Made by a program: the position numbers and the translations under genes
Notes under the pieces: generated by a model
Seen by the model: only the letters and a program-made list of their open reading frames with translations
Told to the model about the DNA's origin: nothing
The model's database searches: none
NCBI RefSeq assembly: GCF_003590095.1
Contig: NC_039482.1
Location: 4,543,657 to 4,607,656, forward strand
Length of the DNA stretch: 64,000 bases
Source of the DNA: Trichoplusia ni
Taxonomy: Eukaryota; Arthropoda; Insecta; Lepidoptera; Noctuidae
Reading direction: 5' to 3'
In this document: in pieces, positions 58,894 through 64,000 of the stretch
How the letters are laid out: every line of letters starts with the position of its first letter
How positions within the stretch are numbered: the stretch's first letter is position 1

Positions 58894-61800
58894 GTAAGTT
58901 GTTTATCCTGCTAATTTTATAAACGCGAAAGTTTGTTAAGGATGCTCCTTAGATGTTCATCTTTTACGCAAAAACCACTGAACGGATTTAGACGAAACTT
59001 GGTAGACTGATAGTTTATAACCAGGATTGACACTTGTAATAGTATACTTTTGGCTCGTATTTATTTTCTCGTGTATTTTCGCATTAAGCGGGTCCGCGGG
59101 CAACAGCTAGTCCTATTTGTTTACGATGCTTGCCGCTTACGTTGTAAATGTCATTTTGCTTCTGTCATTTTTTGGGGGAATGTGGAGATATTTTAAAACG
59201 TCACCTTGCTATTATGACGACCTTGATTGACTGTATTTTCCGTATAGTAGAGAGACTAACGTCCACTTTTATTGTCAGTAAACTTGATTTACTAGTAGTT
59301 GAATAAGTATTTTGTTTTAAATTGACGAAATTATTTGTTTCGTTTGTAAATGAACCACGTATACTATCCCTACTAATATTATAAATGCGAAAGTAACTCT
59401 TTCTGTCTGTTACGCTTTCACGTCTAAACCACTGAACTGATTTTAATGAAAAATGGTACAGAGATACAAATGACCTTGAGAAATAACATAGGATAGTTTT
59501 TATTCCGGATTTTTGAAGAGTTCTCTTGGAAACGCAATATAACCGACGACATAGGCGCGGGCGAAGCCGCGGGCGCTAGTTGTACATGTATTATTAGTGA
59601 CTGACTTACTTGATAAATCCCATTGATTCCTTTTGTTATGAATCCCTAGTAGAAACATTATCTAAACCACATAACCCACCCTTGTTTCTTAGCTGAAAGA
59701 TGATTTCGGCTCTGTGTTACTGGAACGATAGATAGTTCGTTAATGCACCTATCTCCATATTTTATTTAAATGTAACAAAGACAACAATACAACCAAGGTC
59801 GAGATTTTGTTTAAAATCGTTCTTAAAAGGAGCTGTTTTAATTTTGGCATAAAATAATGTTCTATAAATCTTTAAGCGTAGGAGAAATATCCATAATATA
59901 TCATTTGTTTCAGTATAGTGCTATAGACACGAGCCCACTCAGTCAGTATGTGATGCACCCAACTTGGAACACCATTGTCAAGGTATTTATAATAATATGA
60001 ATATTCTAAGTTAATGCTTTTCCTACAACCTATGAAAGTAGAATTGGTGTCTGTGAGACAAAATGCTGTCCATAGTTTGCGTGTCGCTTTCACAACTAAA
60101 ATATAGTGTAATTATGAGGTTATAAGAGGCCTTCTATAGATGCCTCTTTGAGGAATAGTACGAGTGAAATCTTACAGTACAATAAGTTTTTTTTACCCAC
60201 GAAAATTCGCGATTGTTTCTCGAATTCTGTGAGTCGACTGTATCGTTAGCTTGCTCAAAATAATTACGTGTAATACATCCTACTTACAGAATAAAAATTT
60301 TCATCAAACGTTTTCAAAAAGAAGAGGTTTTCAAGTTTTTTTTTTTATCCTTGCTACCTCATTTAGATAGAATGTAAAATAGGTATCATTTGGTCCCAAA
60401 AAATCATAAAGTTTCAGTAGTTTTTATTTGAAATCCGGTTTACGTTTTTGTTCTCAAAACAATGTTTTTAGCTTTTTTTTTATAAAATTTAAAGAGAGAC
60501 CCGCTTTAAACTGTAGTATATATATATTAGTATAATTATGTCATATTCTTTCCAGATAATACCAAAATGGGTAGCCCCGAATGTGATAACATTTGCCGGT
60601 TTCCTATGCATGGTGGTATCAATGGTCCTTCTAACAGTGTATGACTACGAGCTGTACGCTGTCGGCGGCAGGCCGGGGGCAAAGCCCTACGCCTCTGAGA
60701 TACCCAACTGGGTATTCTTTGCATGCAGTGTGCTGGTGTTTCTGGCTTATAACTTAGGTTGGTAAGATTTTTTAGTGTATATATGTGTTTTGTTGGCCCA
60801 TTACAAAATGTGATGAATTGCAACGCTTACCTCTCATAGGGCGGGAGATATTGAGGGTTCGTTTAAGGTTTAGTCAGTAAGAGACTGACAGCACCTACTT
60901 TCTCCCTAGAGCGAGCGGGTTTTTATGAGAGAGAATTCCTTTGCATATCCAAAAAAGGATGCTAAAGTAAGTCCTCTTAGTTTCCTTTCTCACAATACCA
61001 AAAAAAAGAAATTGGCCTCTTCGTCTCCCTTCCATCTCTCTTTGTTCAGACAATCTTCTTCAATGGTTAAAGTAAAACTTTCAGCTTTGCAGGTGTGATG
61101 ATGATCACGGTCTAGACGGCTTCGAATATCAGTATTGCGATTTTCTTCCACTATAGCCATAATCGTGCTCTAACGGATGATTGTAGACCTTCAGGGCTAT
61201 AAATTTCTAGGTTCTATTGAATAAGTCCAGCGTGTTAGTTACTTGGAGTATGAAAATTATAAGCTTAACTGACAGCCCTTTCGGGTTTTGTTTATCGCCA
61301 ACAAGTCAAGTCTCATCTGTGCAATCTTGGAATCCAAACTTACTAAATAGCAGATTTTATTGAAATCTGCTAAGCGATTTAGCCGTTTAAGCTTAGTAGA
61401 CGGATAGATTGATTAAAATATAGACTTTACAAAAAAATACAGTATTACTTTTGCCGTATAATATTAATAGGGATTAATCGAGTATTTCGAATTCCAAATT
61501 TTCAAAAGTAGCCCATTATTTTTTCTGTAAGGAAGTGGGTGCTGTTAAGTTACTGTTACAACCACACTACACTAGAAATTCGCAAAAAATAATTCAAATA
61601 TACAGGTGTAAAATTCTCGTGCAATTAACATACATAAACATATTTAATTTATGCTGTTCACACATATTCTGAGTCACGTAACCTTGACCTTACAGCATAA
61701 TACAATGTAACACGTGTCCTCAGTACAGTTCGCAAATTGTAAGGTAGGTACGCGATTATCAACCTTATTGTTTAAGAAATAGGGATTGAATAAATTTAAG

Positions 61801-64000
61801 AAGTGTTCTGATTAATTATCTCAAAAACTTAGGTTGTCGAGATTGTCATACGAAATTTAAATAAAAAGGCAAAACAACAGTAAGATATATTTTAAACGAT
61901 TCCCGCTCTAAGGAATAGTTTCATATACCGTGTTTATTAAATAGGGCGGGTTGAAAACCTTTTTCGTACGTTCGCAAGCCCTTGAGAAATAAAGAGGGCT
62001 CTCATTTTCCCTCCCGTGGGGTTGTATTATTTTTATAGCTTAATAAAATTGCGCGGTTGTGGGTATTAGTTTGAAAATATGTTGCGAATTAAAATGACGA
62101 CTAATAATTAAATCCGACCGGTTTTTTAAGGATGCAACGCATGTTAAAAATCTTGTAAATCAAAAACTTCTAAACATTACAATTACACATTAAACATACA
62201 TTTTCTTAATTATTCCAAGACCGATCGATGCATTATTACAAATTGGAATTTAGAATCATTAAGCCGCAAAATTAGCAAGCGTGATGATCTTACCTCGTTC
62301 AGAAGTTCTATGCGTAACCGTATAATTAGTTTTCCATTCCTTTAAGTAAAAGTAACGGCGGTTGCTCTATAAAAAGATAGAAACAAACAACAAGTCATTG
62401 CGGTAAGGCCAGAATAGTGATACAAATCAACGCGCAAAGTTCATCTTTAAGAAGTTATTAATGTATTCATGGTCCTTTTCCTTACATAGGTTTCATTCAA
62501 ATTGAGACTATACATGTTGCCATAAAAAACTAATCTTCAAACACTTATAATACAATAATCAAAACGTTCTTTAACATTACTGCCGGGAGGAAGTGTTGGC
62601 TAGTGACTTGCTTGGCTTGGTTGACAAGTCTTGACCAAAATAAATGACGATGCACCAAGTATGAATGCTTGCCGGATTTCCAGATGGCATCGACGGCAAG
62701 CAGGCTCGTCGCATCGGCGTGTCAGGTCCTCTTGGGGAGCTGTTCGACCACGGTCTGGACTCCTACATCGTGTTCCTCATACCTTACACTATTATATCCA
62801 TCTACGGCAGAGATCCAGTGTTCTCTGTTTCGTGTTTTAGGTAAAATATACATTATCCGACAAGGCAAGGATTATTTGACCCCTTAGTCAAAGAATCCTG
62901 GCTGTTACTTGCTATTTTACTAGTTTTTGTTCTAAAAAAGTATGCCATTTTAACGACTTTTATAAATACGTAAGAGATGCAACGGTTTACTGACGAGTTT
63001 ATTTATCGGGGTTGCCCGAATAGTTTCCGATCCTACTTTAGTCCTAAATTATGAGCTGACACGTTGTCGCGCGAGTCGAACTAATCGGGAAATCCCGATA
63101 AAAACGCGTGGGTAAAGTGAACCTAAAGAAACCTGTGGCAGCTTTTAAGTATAAACTATGAATCATCCTAACGAGAAACTCAAATACATTTAACTTTTAA
63201 TTTTGATCTCAAATGACAAGAATACCTTTTGCACCCTATACGAATTCCCCTTTTCGGATAGACCATAACGCTGTGTTTATTTTTAGAGGTTTTCTAATAG
63301 TGTTAAGTATTGTGATGAACTTCTACGTCAGTCACTGTGAGAAGTACAACACCGGCACCCTGTACCTGCCGTGGAGCTACGATCTTAGTATGTGGGTGAG
63401 TACGTAATGTATGAGAGAATGTAAAGTAAGAAAAAATAACATATTTTAGGTGATATTTTAATCAACCGGGCTAGTTGAAAAACGTCATAAACATACTATT
63501 TATTTTGTTTTTAATCGACTTCAAAAAGAAGGTGGTTCTCAGTTTGAACTCTTTGTATGTATGTATATTTGTCCGCGATTATAAATGACTCCTGTGTAAT
63601 AAGAATTTTGATCTTTGTGTCGCGGCTCCAGACCCAGAACAAGTGTATTCACTCATAAAAAAAGCTTGTCCTATACGGGGATCAAACCAGCGACACGTCG
63701 CGCATTAGGATTTGAGTGGGGACCTCAACCACTCGGTTATCCGTGCAAATATTATCCGAACAATTTATGTGTATATGTCAAAAATTCTTAATCAGAGAAG
63801 GAACTGGCATAGTCGGGACTGGAAACATTTTTAGTTTATTGTTAAATTTAAGAAAAACATTTAAAACTCGTCTTAGGGTCCAAAGCAATACGGTTCACAA
63901 TAATTCCTTTTCAGATATCTTCCATCCTCTTCCTATTAGCTGGACTATACGGCCCGGAGTACTATAAGGTCTACGTATTTGGTGACGTGACCTTCGTGCA
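58837..64000 (+). CDS. EPT1: ethanolaminephosphotransferase, EPT1/SELENOI type, first six coding exons (partial at right edge)
   Basis: Transfers phosphoethanolamine from CDP-ethanolamine to diacylglycerol (or alkyl-acylglycerol) to make phosphatidylethanolamine in the ER/Golgi membrane, the last step of the Kennedy pathway (family knowledge). Exons: 58837-58893, 59914-59982, 60556-60757, 62684-62840, 63287-63395, 63915-64000, joined in frame to 226 residues. The N-terminus has GFNKYKYSAIDTSPLSQYV and MHPTWNTIVK-IIPKWVAPN, then a membrane helix (ITFAGFLCMVVSMVLLTVY). The CDP-alcohol phosphotransferase signature spans exons 3-4: DGIDGKQARR, eight residues, then G-x3-D-x3-D (GELFDHGLD), with all catalytic Asp present. 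Exon 5 carries SHCEKYNTGTLYLPWSYDLS, nearly as in human SELENOI. This N-terminal block and EKYNTG favour EPT1 over choline-type CEPT1. The C-terminus is outside, so a Sec codon cannot be checked. Confidence 0.93.
58906..59110 (+). mobile_element. complete short Helitron in EPT1 intron 1
   Basis: Host A, TCCTGCTAATTTTATAAACG ... GGGTCCGCGGGCAACAGCTAG, host T. 205 bp, beginning only 12 bases after the exon 1 donor. Confidence 0.75.
59367..59579 (+). mobile_element. complete short Helitron in EPT1 intron 1
   Basis: Host A, TCCCTACTAATATTATAAAT ... GCGCGGGCGAAGCCGCGGGC GCTAG, host T. 213 bp; same subfamily as 30481-30691. Confidence 0.8.
59914..59982 (+). CDS. EPT1: EPT1 exon 2
   Basis: Acceptor TTTCAG; 23 codons YSAIDTSPLSQYVMHPTWNT-IVK; donor AAG|GTATTT, phase 0. 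Confidence 0.92.
60556..60757 (+). CDS. EPT1: EPT1 exon 3
   Basis: Acceptor TTTCCAG. Ends AAC TTA G before GTTGGT, phase 1. The donor is not ideal, but the alternative GTAAGA 6 bases on would create a stop at the junction. Confidence 0.9.
60758..62683 (+). other. EPT1 intron 3
   Basis: 1.9 kb. It has a degraded copy of the AGTCTGAC repeat at 60862-60940 (TTTAGTCAGTAAGAGACTGA, then CTTTCTCCCTAGAGCGAGCG), otherwise AT-rich. Confidence 0.6.
62684..62840 (+). CDS. EPT1: EPT1 exon 4 (catalytic motif)
   Basis: Acceptor TTTCCAG; donor TTTAG|GTAAAA, phase 2. It contains nearly the whole CDP-alcohol phosphotransferase signature; its first Asp codon is split with exon 3. Confidence 0.93.
63287..63395 (+). 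CDS. EPT1: EPT1 exon 5
   Basis: Acceptor ATTTTTAG; ends ATG TGG before GTGAGT, phase 0. Confidence 0.92.
63505..63590 (+). repeat. dispersed moth repeat (TAATCGACTTCAAAAAGAAG type)
   Basis: TTAATCGACTTCAAAAAGAA followed by GGTGGTTCTCAGTTTGA and CTTTGTATGTATGTATATTT; common in lepidopteran introns. In EPT1 intron 5. Confidence 0.55.
63598..63748 (-). mobile_element. tRNA-derived SINE, best copy in window
   Basis: The minus strand shows an A box in GGATAACCGAGTGGTTGAGG, a B box in CTGGTTTGATCCCCGTAT, then GGACAAGC and the paired ACTTGTTCTGGGTCTGG body. In EPT1 intron 5, opposite to the gene. Confidence 0.7.
63915..64000 (+). CDS. EPT1: EPT1 exon 6 (cut by window edge)
   Basis: Acceptor CTTTTCAG; encodes ISSILFLLAGLYGPEYYKVY, then VFGDVTFV, to the edge. 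Confidence 0.85.
   Translation, partial: MSSILFLLAGLYGPEYYKVYVFGDVTFV

Noticed and set aside
60538..60555. ATG at 60538 as the start of the EPT1 exon 3 protein
   Set aside because: It lies in the intron before the TTTCCAG acceptor; exons 1 and 2 supply the conserved N-terminus.
1..64000. CRISPR arrays, operons, bacterial promoters or rRNA genes
   Set aside because: Nothing of this kind is seen; the window is animal nuclear DNA.
63915..64000. Selenocysteine status of the EPT1 protein
   Set aside because: The C-terminus and any SECIS element lie beyond the window, so it cannot be judged.

Overview
The window reads as nuclear DNA of a lepidopteran, probably a noctuid-like moth. It is AT-rich, has intron-split genes with GT/AG borders, and carries repeats I know from moth genomes: short non-autonomous Helitrons ending in CTAG, tRNA-derived SINEs, RTE-type LINE tails ending in (ATC)n, and CR1/Jockey-like LINEs. 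The organism call is inference from repeat style; no species marker was read.

Layout. (1) 2-1339: last coding part of an unrecognised, low-complexity protein gene (+), followed by its 3' UTR. (2) 5225-9310: RAMP4/SERP1, a small ER tail-anchored protein of the translocon (-). Two coding exons are clear and one upstream non-coding exon is probable. (3) 11.4-14.6 kb: a Helitron, then a tRNA-like segment followed by ORF1 and the endonuclease part of ORF2 of a CR1-like LINE whose reverse transcriptase half is missing. (4) 14.6-58.8 kb: about 44 kb without a host coding exon that I can support. It holds repeat debris, a nearly intact LINE reverse transcriptase (31.2-32.9 kb, -), and a 5'-truncated RTE copy with a clean 12-bp target duplication (38.4-38.7 kb). 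(5) 58,837-64,000: first six coding exons of ethanolaminephosphotransferase (EPT1/SELENOI type, +), with the whole CDP-alcohol phosphotransferase motif; the gene runs off the right edge.

The most unusual signal is a dispersed, non-repeat motif of about 19 bp with consensus AAGTACCAGGCGCNCATAA. I count 17 strong and about 6 weaker sites, nearly all between 18 and 57.5 kb and so concentrated in the gene-poor interval. Flanks differ from site to site, so it does not behave like transposon debris. Several sites lie beside small GC/CpG-rich islets, one of which is about 80 bp from a textbook CTCF core. Sites at 28-43 kb point mostly right and those at 46-57 kb mostly left. I infer a binding site for a multi-zinc-finger architectural or regulatory protein; its identity is unknown to me.

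The two recognised host genes both act at the ER membrane (translocon/stress response and phosphatidylethanolamine synthesis). They lie 50 kb apart and I see no evidence that they are co-regulated.
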